This document shows, piece by piece, positions 38,368 through 49,700 of a DNA stretch of 64,000 nucleotides. The notes below the pieces were generated by a model. That model was not told the DNA's origin, did no database searches, and was given only the letters and a program-made list of their open reading frames with translations. The stretch is from Prochilodus magdalenae (lineage: Eukaryota > Chordata > Actinopteri > Characiformes > Prochilodontidae): NCBI GenBank assembly GCA_024036415.1, contig JAMWET010001283.1, positions 62,001 to 126,000 of the forward strand, given 5' to 3'. The stretch's first letter is position 1. Each line of letters opens with the position of its first letter. A program made the translations under genes and the position numbers.

Positions 38368-38685
38368 CGTACGTTTATGCATACATACATACTTTATTGA
38401 TCCCGAAACAAATTTAGCGGGTAATTCATAAGGTGCTATCTTTTTTTAAAACATTTTACCAAGTTACTACAGGGTGTTTGTTGCTATGAACGAATGTCTT
38501 AATGTTCCAGTCGTTAGTTGGTTAACATGGTGTTTAGCTAAAGCTCCACCTTAGCTAGATAGTTACTTTGTCTGCACTCTTTTTGACCAAGAAGCCTGTC
38601 GACTCGAGGCCTTTTTTTCTTCATTGGTTCTACGAACACTGACTAGTTTTTTTGGGAGCTAATTAGGTAACAAAGTTTTAACCAG

Positions 38686-40810
38686 GGGTGTGTTTCCTGT
38701 ACAACGACGTTAGGAGGTTAGCACTGAACTAACGTGGTACGATGCATCGTTAACCTAACTAACATCTGAAGTACGACTGTTTCCCGAAAGCGTCGTACTT
38801 TGTTAGTACCACAGTAGTTTGAACCATGTTGGTTTGAACCACCATCAGTCAAACCACCATGTTTCCAGATGTGTTACTTCCGGGATGGTCATACAATAAT
38901 TAACCTATTTAGAGCAGGTGTAAAATCTGGGAGAAACCACCAGCTACTTGTTCATGCTCTACACTATATAAACTGCTAGTTATCAGATGTCCTATAGACT
39001 TGTGAAATAACCAAAATGGCACGAAAGCCTCAGTTTACTGCTAAAGAAATTAGTGTGCTGGTTGATGAGGTCTATATAAATCAGCACATCATTTTCTCAA
39101 AACTAAAAAAATCTGTTACAAATACTGCCAAAAAACAACATGGCAAGAGATCACTGTAAAGATAAATTCAGTGGGACACGGATGGAGTCACACTGCAGAG
39201 GATGTGAGGGCAAATGGAGAGACTATGCCAGTGTAACGAAGAGGAAGGCTGCAGCTCTAAGGAGGGAACAATAAAGAATTGGTGGTGGAAGCAGCACTCT
39301 GCCACTACCCCTTATGAGGAGAGGGTTTTGGCCATCCTAGGCCCAGAAGTGCTGGATGGAGTCCCAGGTGGCATAGATGGCATGCACACCTCCCAGACAT
39401 CAACACCCCACCCATTCCTCTTGAACCATTAACATCTGGGCCCCTGCAGTCTGATCCCCAGGGCCCTTCAACATCAGGCACTGCCACACTGAGCACTGTA
39501 AGATCGCTCACCCCCCCACAGGGCCCCTCAACACTGGGAATGCCACGTCATGGTCATCAGGCCCTCAGGGCTGCACTGTCCCCTGCCCCCCCAGAATCCC
39601 CTCAGTCTGGGAGCTCCTCTACCCATCCTGCTTCCTCTCCACAGTGGCCCTCACATACCCAGGCCCGTCTGCGCAGAAAAATCCGCTGCCAATGCAGTGA
39701 AGAGCTCCTCAAGTTTGAGGGAGAAAAAATAACTATTCTGAGGGGCATCAGGGAGGAACTGGCAGCCCTGAGGGAACAGAATGAGTGGCACCATGAGGAG
39801 ACTATGGCCTACTGGAAGGAGAAATTGGCCTTACTGGCCCAACAGGCCAGTGGGCGCAGTGTCACAATAAATCTCTCCCACTGTGAAAGTAAGATACTAC
39901 TGCTATTTATTTGCATTGCATTATATACTGGTGGCATAAACAGCCATTCTTTTCTTTAACAGACCCTGAGTGATCCTTCCTGCATCCCCATCCCTTCTAC
40001 CCATTTTTACCCCCTTGTTCTAGTTGTGGGAGGTGTATAATGTATCTATTTAAAGAGCCATGTTGGCACTCCTTCAGTAAATTGGAAATAAAATATTTGA
40101 ATTCATCTTGAACTACTAGATTTTGATTACTATACCCCAACATGTCATGTTGTTTCAATAAGCTATTTTAAGACAAGCTGAGAAATACACAAAACCATAA
40201 CACGGTGTTCAGGAAACAGCAGCTGTTAATTCTTTAATCAGAATTTGTCTCTCCTGTTCCTTCTCTTAAAACACACATTTTTATTAGTTTATTTCATAAC
40301 GGTCACTCCTAGCTCTAAAACATCATTAAAACATTAAAAGGTGTTAAGTGATGACTGGGTATCAATACTAGGTCTATATTTGCTTGAACGGTTTACCCTA
40401 CAACCTAACATGTCTTGAACGGGGACCAGCAACATGTAGCCTATTTACCCACCTCCTGCTCTACCAGTGATACCACAGAAACACCTTAGAGTGAAACAAT
40501 GCTGGAAAAGCAGAGCCTGTCTAACGTTACACAGCTACCAGAAACTAAGCTTCTAACCACAGGTCTACAGCTGTAGTTCCAACTACTCAACTTAACGACA
40601 GTGTTTGCGAATGTTCGGTGGAACTACGGTTTTGGGAAACACCTGTATCGATGTAACAATGGTTCGGACTATGTTCGGACTAAGTTACCAATGTGGTTAC
40701 CTCCATAGTTTGAACCATGGTTTTGGGAAACGCTTGCGTCACAGCTGTGTCGTTCCAACTATTTAAGTTGCTAACATAGTTAGCAACTATGATTTTGTGC
40801 AGTAGTGCGG
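38686..40810. mobile_element. PIF/Harbinger-like element with broken Myb/SANT gene (copy 3)
   Basis: The left edge GGTGTGTTTCCTGTACAACG resembles the edge of the copy at 12463 (GGTGTGTTTCCCAAAA). The right side 40540-40800 matches the reverse complement of 12463-12700. Between the ends lies a Myb/SANT-type gene, a companion protein in PIF/Harbinger transposons. The DDE nuclease gene is absent, so the element is non-autonomous. The exact ends and the 3-bp target duplication were not resolved. Confidence 0.6.
39016..39959 (+). pseudogene. Myb/SANT-like transposon protein, frameshifted
   Basis: The ATG at 39016 opens MARKPQFTAKEISVLVDEVY, the tryptophan-poor SANT/Myb-like domain seen in Harbinger companion proteins and NAIF1-type host genes. 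Frame breaks occur after about 45 codons (stops in the WDTDG region). A second piece includes NWWWKQHSATTPYEERVLAI and LDGVPGGIDG. A proline/serine-rich linker follows (39540-39660), then a coiled-coil segment with LLKFEGEKITILRGIREEL and WHHEETMAYWKEKLALL. It is clearly not translatable as one protein. Confidence 0.7.
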
Positions 40811-42980
40811 TAGGATATAAGCGGGACTTGAAAGGCATTACATCATGTCTTAATAAGCGGATTTTTAGTAAATAACACTACTTGCTCCCTAAACGAAGTT
40901 TTGAACATTAATTTCTAATTGGTGCAAAATCTCTGGAGCCCAAAAAATGGTATTTAGGAAATCCTTTCTAGACATGTAGTGTATTCTGTTAAGTGCTGTG
41001 TCTTTTTAATGGCTTTTTCTTTGAAGTGTACCGTCACATGCAAATGTTAGGCCACTGCTGGTCATGAAACACTTCTTTACATTGAATTGCATAATTACTG
41101 TTTATTTGGGCAAAAAAAACAAAACAAAACAAAAAATAACAACTAGCTGTTTCATAATATTTTCAAAAAACCCACATGCTACATTTATACCAGTTGATGG
41201 CTCGTGAACATATAACAGTATCACTGCTGCCATCACAGTTGCAGCTGATGAAAACACAAGTAGCGATATCAGAATACATGTTTAACAATCTAAATTGGAA
41301 TATGAGTTTGTTCTTGCAAGGTAACTTTCTTACAAAGAAGGCAAATACATTCTTTGCATTCTTATTATAGAGAAACACCCATTGCGCTTTTGGATACAGT
41401 GGTATAAAGTATAAACTGTCACCCACACAGTGTTCTTATATTTAAGAATCGCTTATTTTGTTTAGAGAATACAATTGTTTTTAGAATTTTTTTTAGCTGT
41501 TTTGTAAATGATCTAGAAGCTAACGTACGAGAGAGTTATTGTCATTTGGTGGCTGTTGCAGTTTATGTTAAGATTTGTGAGAGTCACTATTCAGGAAAAA
41601 TCAGGAATGCAAATACACAGACTGAGAGTACACAAATGTTAGCATATACACATTCTTCAGTAGAGCTACCTTAAAGCCAGTCTGTTTCACAGATGACTTG
41701 AGCTCTCGAGTCAGACCCGTTGCCGTGTTACATCACATGCTTTCATGTGATGCACTGATCAGCTTGCAATCTGGAAGGAATCCAATTGAAATTCCATTTT
41801 AATGGAATTTGAAGCGCAGGACAGAAAATTCAGTCACTAGTGAAGGATAGAAGTGTTCAGCTGCTGTCTAGTACTGACTACTCTGCTGTGACTGAATGAA
41901 GTACCCTTATGCTTGGTGAACCTCACACCCAGGAACAATGTTGATGCATTTTATTTTACCAGTGGTGTTTGTAGGAGGTAGATGGCCTGTTTTGATTAAA
42001 TGACACATGTCTAGGTTGGGTTGTAGTATGGAATATCTTAAAACATTTGGTTGGAGTGTGATGCATTTTAAAAGCTTTTTAAGTTCCTGGGACGTAGTGT
42101 TGTACTTTAGAACCAAATTATGCTGAACCTGGACTCGTTGTGCGTATTGATATGCAAAGTATGCAATGTTGTAATAAAAAGCAATGATTGAATACTAATT
42201 TTGTATCATGCACTTTTTCTCATGAAATTGTCACAATTTTACTTGCTGTATACTTGCTTGTGGTTTTTGTATAAATGTTCAGTTTTCTCTACATCTTTTA
42301 ACCTTTAAGCAAATTAATTATATTCGATCTCCTCTCCATTCATACCCAAGGATGGTAGATTACATTTGTAAAACTTATCTGATTTAAAAATGTGGCATAG
42401 GGATTGTTTCTTTCTGTTTTTTAAACTGTGTGTCATTGTACCAATTAGTTGTGCCTTTGTCCTTGAGACAGTAGTTGAGTTAGAATTTTTATAGGCAACC
42501 TGATCTGGTGGATAGAATAACAGATTGATGTGATACTGTAAGCCTCCCACTTAGTGTCAGATGACAGATGCAGCATAGTCTTCTGTAACCCCATTGCATA
42601 ACCGCTAGATTTGCACTACTTTATTCATCACACAGGACTCACATAGACCTTAGACTATGGTTTATGTAGACTATATATATTTTTTTATGTACCATAGATG
42701 ATGAATTCATCAAGTTTTTTGCTAATTTACATTGAGACATGTTATCCTTGAATAACATTTAGTGCTGTCCTTCACTGAGTTTTGAACACCTCTTTTACTT
42801 CTACTTCTTTTTATACCCAGTTATGTTAATGAGTTAATTAATTGTGAGATGTTCCACTAGAGATTATGGAGGTATGGATGTATGGATGTAGCATTAAGAT
42901 TTCCTTATTTAACATTTGATATTTTTGGTGTACTATTTTTTGTTTTTATTTTTAATCAAAGTCTATTTATTAGAATTTTA
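40811..42980 (+). other. lyst: lyst intron without recognised elements
   Basis: AT-rich intron. The short open frames (41163-41426, 41907-42116, 42314-42550) have no domain and no splice context. Nothing else seen. Confidence 0.45.
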
Positions 42981-43227
42981 CATTTTAAAAAATGCACCCA
43001 TCCCATCCTCCCCACAGACCTGAAGCTAATAAGAAAAAATGGTTGCATCTTCTGTACAGCTACAACATGCAGTTATTTAAAAAAAAAAAATTAAATACAC
43101 ATTACAGAATCAGACTTTGTTTCCATATTTTTCATAAAAATAAAAAGGTTTACCGTAAAGACCCATGGAGAGAGTAACTAATGTGCCTGAGACTTCACAA
43201 CCTCTTTGATCCACTGAGAGTCAGTAG

Positions 43228-44766
43228 TAGGAGTGTGCGATATATATCGTCCACGATAATATCTTAATTGATGTGTTAACGATGTGCAAGCTGACGTTAT
43301 CGAGTATGCTAATCACTGAGGGAAAACATTAATCAGAGCGCATTGACTCCACGCGTCTAGCTTTAGTATAGGTTGCTGCGCGTGCGCGTTGAGTGTGCCC
43401 ATACATTGTACTAGCATAAGCTGAAGCTAACGCTAGTATAGCTGGCTAAAACAACGGCGAAAATGAGCGAGTACGCTGTCCCAGAAGAAGATGTTCAGAC
43501 ACCGTCAGCCTCTCAGTCTACTACCGTGGATTTAATTCCCAGACGAGGATCATCTTCACTCGCGTGGAGGTGGTTTGGATTCGAAAAGGCGGACATTACT
43601 CAAACAACGGCAATATGTAAACTCTGTAAAAAAGCGGTTGCCATTAAAGATAGCTTGACAACTAACCTGTTCCATCATCTCCGTGCAAACCATCGCAAAG
43701 AGTATGAGGAGTATGAAAAGTTTCGGGAGCCCGCTGCCCAAGACAAACCTAAACCACCTAAGGTACCCAAAACACAAACTCAGCAAACTTTAGCGGAGTC
43801 ACTCAATAGAAAAGTGCCCTACGACAAAAAAGGCAGCAGATGGCAAGAGATAAATGCAGTCACAAATTATATCGCTAAAGACATGATGCCTGTTCAAGTT
43901 GTTGAGAGAGATGGCTTCAAACAAGTGTTAAACACTCTAGACCCAAGATATAAACTGCCTGGTCGAAAATATTTCAGTCACACTGCTCTGCCTAAGCTGT
44001 ATGAATCATGTCGCCAAACTCTGGAGCATAAGCTAAAAGACGTTGCACATTTTGCCACCACGGCAGATTTATGGTCAAGTAGAACGCCAGAGCCATACCT
44101 CTCTATGACCGCGCATTGCACTGGAGGAAACGTAGTAACTTGTAACCGTGTTGCCCTGAAGCCAAACGCTGTGGACAGGCTGGTGTTTTTGTCACACAAC
44201 TTAAAGTAAATCCTAAGAAGTCCAATTCATGTCACAACTGATGCTGAAAAGACCATTTCCTTTTTGTCTGCAAACTGTGGACTTTGTTTACAAGTGTGTT
44301 ATTGGTTATTACAAATGTAAGAAAATGTTACACAGTTGTTTATTTTTTTATGAATGTGCAATACATATTGTTTATAGTTTTTATATGTATGCTGCAGAAA
44401 TCACCAAACAGCAAACACATTGCTAAGTTTATTAAAATTTAAAAGGTATATTTGTTATTTACATTGGACACATTTGTGTGTGTTTTAAAATGCTCTTGTT
44501 GATTTGTTGTTTATCTTGTTGTTTGTGTTAATTTAAATGTTTTTTGTTATTTGTTTCAGGTAAATAAATTGCCTTTAATTGTTTACATTAATATGTGTAA
44601 GCAATTATTTTAATATCATTTTAGTTGAAGCTAGTACAATATAAGACTTTTACAAACACATAAATAAATAATAACATAAATGATGCAAAATATCGTTTAA
44701 TATCGGTATCGGCAAAATTACAGAAAATATCGATATCGAGTTTTTTTCCAATATCGCACACCCCTA
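43228..44766 (+). mobile_element. hAT transposon, internally deleted, perfect 8-bp target duplication
   Basis: The termini are inverted: left TAGGAGTGTGCGATATATAT, right end reading inward TAGGGGTGTGCGATATTGG. The 8 bases GTCAGTAG occur on both sides (43220-43227 and 44767-44774), the target duplication length diagnostic of hAT. The element is 1539 bp. It interrupts an L1 fragment, and removal of the element plus one duplication rejoins the L1. It encodes an N-terminal BED zinc-finger protein (43463-44209). Confidence 0.9.
43463..44209 (+). CDS. BED-finger hAT transposase, internally deleted but open (248 aa)
   Basis: The ATG is in a good context (AAAATGA). The first 100 residues contain a BED zinc finger: W..FGF, CKLCKKAV (about residues 52-59), then H..H (about 71-76, HHLRANH). 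A basic/proline linker follows (about 94-110), then the start of the hAT transposase (MPVQVVERDGFKQVLNTLDP, LKDVAHFATTADLWSS). After about residue 216 the protein jumps to the usual hAT C-terminus (ALKPNAVDRLVFLSHNLK, the dimerisation tail). Family members are about 600-700 residues, so roughly 400 residues of the catalytic core including the central acids are missing. No stop or frameshift remains. It cannot transpose itself but might still bind the element ends if expressed. Confidence 0.8.
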   Translation: MSEYAVPEEDVQTPSASQSTTVDLIPRRGSSSLAWRWFGFEKADITQTTAICKLCKKAVAIKDSLTTNLFHHLRANHRKEYEEYEKFREPAAQDKPKPPKVPKTQTQQTLAESLNRKVPYDKKGSRWQEINAVTNYIAKDMMPVQVVERDGFKQVLNTLDPRYKLPGRKYFSHTALPKLYESCRQTLEHKLKDVAHFATTADLWSSRTPEPYLSMTAHCTGGNVVTCNRVALKPNAVDRLVFLSHNLK

Positions 44767-46335
44767 GTCAGTAGGGAGACGAGGGTATTTCCATCTGAAC
44801 AGTATTAGGCGCCTGGCTAGTAAAGTGCAAAAAACTTAATATGTTGCTTTTATTAGTGGCAGGACCCCAAATAATGCAGCATATGAAGAGGAAAGTAGTG
44901 GTGTTCCCAAAATTTCTGTGAGAGTATCGAAACTGGATTACCAAAACTGATTTATTATGCCATGTTTCCTCTGGGATTTGTTTGTTCAGATCCTCCTCCC
45001 ATCTGCTTTTGGAATTCTCTATGATTATTGGGTTATGTAATATGAGAAGCTCATATATCCTGCCTGTAACTTGTCTAGAATCGGCCCCCATTTTAAAAAG
45101 TAGGTCTAACAAGGATGTAGGAGGGTATAGAGAAAAGCAGTCGGAAAATGAGGCTACAAAGGTCCTCAGTTGTGAATATCTAAAAAAAAAAAAAAAAAAA
45201 AAGGGCCCTAGGAAAAGAAAATTTCTTCACCAGCTGTTCAAAAGATGAAATTGTTTTTTCTTTATAGAGATTGTGCATTGATAAGATTCCATTCTTAGAC
45301 CAGATATCAAATATTCCATCTGATATTGTGGGTTAAAACATGTTTTTTTTTTAATTTTATTTTTTTTATTGGAGTGTGTAGTGAGGCATAGGGTGAGCCT
45401 AAAAATCTACCTAAACAGATTCCAATTTTTTTCAGATTATTTAACAATGGGATTATTGTTGTAATGGGAGATTATTAATAGGAGGCTTTTCCCATGGAAG
45501 TTTGGACCACAGCAAGGCTGACAAGGAGGTGGAGTTACAGGATGAATTGTCTAAGATTACCCATTTAGGGGGGTCAAGAGTCCTCTGCATTTTCCATCCA
45601 GTACAACAAAGTTCTAATATTAGCTGCCCAATAATAGAAACAAAGGTTTGCCATACCACCCCAGGATTTCTGCAATATACTATTCTTCTATACATGTTTT
45701 TTTTTTTTTATTCCATATAAAAGCTGATGTAAGTACATTTATAGATCTACAGAGAGAGCTGGTCAAGAAAATAGGAAGGCTCTGAAATAAATATAAGAAC
45801 CTAAGTGTAACATTTATTTGAACTGTAATGACCTTTCCACACAGAGAGAGGGCTAACAGATCCCAACGTTTGAGGTCCTGTTTCAAGCAGGATATCAGGG
45901 GGATTCATAGAGATCTTTGTAGTTGTGTGTAATCCATATTCCTATATACTGAACTTCTGTATACTTTTGTTCATTTTGAAAGGGGTTGAGGAATTAAACT
46001 TTGCGGCATCATTAATTGGCATCAGCTGTCGCTAGTGGTTCAGTAGCCATGTTAAACAACAGTGGGGATACCAGACAGTCTTGATGTGTACCTCGCTGTA
46101 ATAGAAAATAAAAGCTGACGCTGTAATAAAAGCAGACAGCCCTCAGGTTTAAGCCTGGTCACTGTGGACTGTAGTGCATTTACCTCATCTGACCATGAAA
46201 ATAGGCCCACTTCCATGTCGCTGCTGGTGTGCTTCATCACGTCCATAATGATCCTACTCCATTGCATGGTCACCAGCGCCACGGTGTACCATTTTAAATT
46301 AAATGTAGGCTTTAAATTATTGGCACATCATAGTA

Positions 46336-46588
46336 TTCTCCCCCACAGCGTCCCAAGGTTTTTGGGAACAGGGTTGTAGTTGTATCATCAGTGTTCTGAT
46401 GATACTGATGGTACCAATGATATACTCAGAAAACCATATTGTTCTATAATGTATCACAATAATTATAAAGTCATATTGTCATATTGCACATTCTTAGATG
46501 TGTAGCTAAAATTGGAACCCCTTTATTTGGGTACATTAGAACAGGACCGGTTAATCTTTGTGCTTTTTTGTCTGTTTCTCTCTTGTAG
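46336..46588 (+). other. lyst: End of the lyst intron before the start-codon exon
   Basis: Unique-looking intron ending in the pyrimidine-rich acceptor TTTCTCTCTTGTAG. The branch-point region lies around 46545-46570. Confidence 0.5.
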
Positions 46589-46790
46589 CTCTGACATGAG
46601 TGGTGCCAGTAATACTTTGGCAAGGGAGTTCCTGACAGATGTCCACCAGCTTTGCAGTGCAGTGGCTCAGCAGGCAGAGGCCCAGAGAGAGGAAGACGAG
46701 GAGGAAAGTCATATGGTGGCACTGGGAGAGTACCTGGTTCAAGGTCGTGGCTTCCTGCTATTAAGCACTCTGGATTCAATAATTGATCAG
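46589..46790 (+). CDS. lyst: lyst exon with the conserved start codon
   Basis: The ATG at 46596 opens [20 protein letters not shown], clearly the N-terminus of vertebrate LYST (the human protein starts with a Met-Ser and shares LAREFLTDV). The remaining residues include an acidic run (EEDEEESHM) and [13 protein letters not shown]. The exon ends with CAG before GTCAGT at phase 0 after 65 codons. The 7 bases before the ATG are in frame with two upstream exons and would encode Cys-Ser-Asp (with the split codon) if translation started at 26251. Confidence 0.93.
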
Positions 46791-49700
46791 GTCAGTCAAA
46801 GTCATAGCTCGGTTAGAGCTTTCTTTTAAGGTGATGGCATGGTCTACGGATGGAATTACAATTACAAATATGGCAAGCAGCTGTCTTTGCCATTTAGCAC
46901 AACGTCACCTTTTTGGCTAGGGCCCCTCTATGCTAATGCAGGTAATGTTTTTTACACATATATGTGGTTTGCAAAGTTGTTTGGTTCTCACTGTTTACGC
47001 CCTTTGATATGCATGCCATAATAAGGCACAGTGGATTTTCAAGTGTCATACAGAAGCTCAGTGAAAAGAATTTGTCTAAAGGTCCCAATATGTTGTGATT
47101 AATGATCAGGGGTCTTAAAGTTATTCATGTTAGAGAACTGAATGAAATAAGACCATGTTTTCATCTGTAAACCTTATATATATATATTTTTTTCAGGTTT
47201 TTGAAGTGCTGCAGTGACCCCTTGTGGCCGATCTAAACCAAAATGTGCACATCTCATCAGAGTGTTACAGTGGCATATTGCTGCCACGCACAGAAAAAAT
47301 AAATCCCTCGGGATCTCATAAATATCGTTTTTATGAGGAAATATGTCGTAACTACATGAAAAGGTGTTGTAAAAACACATACTGATGTTGTAATTACGAA
47401 AAAAGTGTCATAGTGTAAAAATATGTTGTTTTATGAGGAAAATATGTTTAAAAAAAATGACATAATATATTTCCTAAACAGGTGCCGTACTGCTGCTGGC
47501 TAGCAAACAGGCTAGTAGCTGTGGTTGACTCTGTGGTTTGGTGTGTTACTGTGATCTAATGTTGCTGTATGTTCAGATCAAACTTCACCGAAATATTCAG
47601 ACCAGAAGCAGTAACTGCAGCATGACACAGCACACAGGGCTTTAGGACAGGAAGCGAAACAGCACAAACACTGCTCAAACTCAACTACTCTGCAGATCAG
47701 CACAGACCGGCTACTAGCTCAATCCACTGCACAGTGCGGTGACACTGACTGGACTGCACAGCATACATCAGCTGGGACACAGTGGGTCACGCAGTGCGGA
47801 CCCTGGCCGACTGACCTAAACTAGACTAAATACACCAGTGACTGTTTTAGTTACACCCATCCACACAGTTTTACTGTTCCTGCATGATGACGATCAGTCA
47901 GTATAAACACTGAGCTCAGAATATACTAGTTATTCTATGGACACTAAACATTAATGCTCACTTAAAGTTCACTTAAAGTTCACTAGATACCTGTAAAAAG
48001 CTATCCTGTTTCAGATTCTTCCTTACTGAGATGAAAAAAGCTAAACCTTAAAGGTATAGTATAGCAGCCTAGTTGAACTTAGTGTCTTAAAGTACTGAAC
48101 ATTGTCCAAGGAGAGTCAATTTATATCTTACATATTACTGGCCAAATAAATCACCGTAAATTAACAGGTCAGTGCTTTACGCTCATAGGAATTGTAATGT
48201 ACAGGTAATCCTGTGGACCAGCAACATTTCCTTACATATTACTCCGTTAATAGTTGTGGTATTATGTGGTCAATACTGTAATACTTTAATACCACATCTT
48301 GATTTTGTACTACCGAATACATATAATGCATTCATAAAGTACAATAACACTCCAGTACAGTTACAATATCCTTCTGAAACTTTCACAAAATACAATAATT
48401 ACTTCTAGATGGCCAAACGTATGTGAACATGTGACCATTACACTGCTTGCTACGTGCAACATCCCACTGCTGGAAAGACTTTCCACAAGACTCTGGAGTG
48501 TGTATGTGGAAATTTGTGTCTAAGTATGTGTGGTTAAATGTTATTAAATTACTTTTTTTCCCCGTCTTATTTAAGAACATTATAATAATACATTAATTCA
48601 TCATTTTAATAAAATTGTGATAACAGACTATCTTTTAAAGCGTTTTAAAAGGGTGTAATTCTAATTGTGTATAGTCTTTAAAAAATGTTAATATCAACAA
48701 TAAAAATAATAAGCAGAATAAAATAAATTATACTAATAACATTAATTACAACAACAATAAAAAATAATTTATTCATGCATTCATGTAATTGTCTATTATT
48801 ATTATTATTATTATTATTATTTTTATTATGTGTGGATGGGTGTAACTAAAACAGTCACTGGTGTATTTAGTCTAGTTTAGGTCAGTCGGCCAGGGTCCGC
48901 ACTGCGTGACCCACTGTGTCCCAGCTGATGTATGCTGTGCAGTCCAGTCAGTGTCACCGCACTGACCAGTGGATCGAGCTAGTAGCCGGTCTGTGCTGAT
49001 CTGCAGAGTAGTTGAGTTTGAGCAGTGTTTGTGCTGTTTCGCTTCCTGTCCTAAAGCCCTGTGTGCTGTGTCATGCTGCAGTTACTGCTTCTGGTGTGAA
49101 CTGGTCTGAATATTTCGGTGAAGTTTGATCTGAACATACAGCAACATTAGATCACAGTAACACACCGAACCACAGAGTCAACCACAGCTACTAGCCTGTT
49201 TGCCAGCCAGCAGCGGTACGGCTTTAACACCTTTCACAGAAGACAGACCTTCTCCTGTTTAGGACATATATGTCGTTTTTACGACATATTTTCTCATAAA
49301 AACAAAAAAATAAATCCCTCAGGATCTCATAATTCTTTATATACATATATATATATATATATAAATATACACAGTGGTGTGTAATGATTTCTTATTTTTA
49401 AGAGTTTGTCACTCTCAAATGTTTCAGATCTTAAAACAAATTTAAATATTAGTCACAGACAACACAAGTAAACACAAAATGCAGTTTTTAAATGAAGGTT
49501 TTTATTATTAAGGGAGAAAACCAAACCTACATGGCCCTGTGTGAAAAAGTGTTTGCCCTCTAAACCTAATAAATGATTGATTGGGCTACCCTTAGCAGCA
49601 ACAAATGCAATCAAGCGTTTGCGGTAACTTGCAATGAGTCTTTCACAGCACTGTGGAGGAATTTTGGCCCACTCATCTTTGCAGAATTTTCACACAGGGC

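Larger units (their letters stand above)
42985..46335 (-). mobile_element. L1-type LINE 3' part, interrupted by a hAT
   Basis: On the minus strand, from about 45890, the frames carry L1 ORF2 post-RT words: RWDLLALSLCGKVITVQINV, LRFLYLFQSLPIF and LTSAFIWNKKKKT, then GGWKMQ-type and WGPATNKS segments. Next come RWEEDLNKQIPEETW with VLVIQFRYSHRN (about 45060-44900) and KVQMEIPSSPY. Across the hAT insertion the frame resumes at about 43210 with WIKEVVKSQAH-like sequence. Many stops and homopolymer frameshifts (poly-A at 45181-45200) show long decay. It is opposite in orientation to lyst. Confidence 0.7.

Noticed and set aside
48795..48826. CRISPR-like or tandem array
   Set aside because: Plain (ATT)n microsatellite; no spacer-repeat pattern anywhere in the window.
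47294..49332. Assembly artefact (hairpin or chimeric read) as explanation of the inverted repeat
   Set aside because: The arms differ by many substitutions and indels and the spacer is nearly 1 kb, so an old biological repeat is more likely; read depth could confirm.
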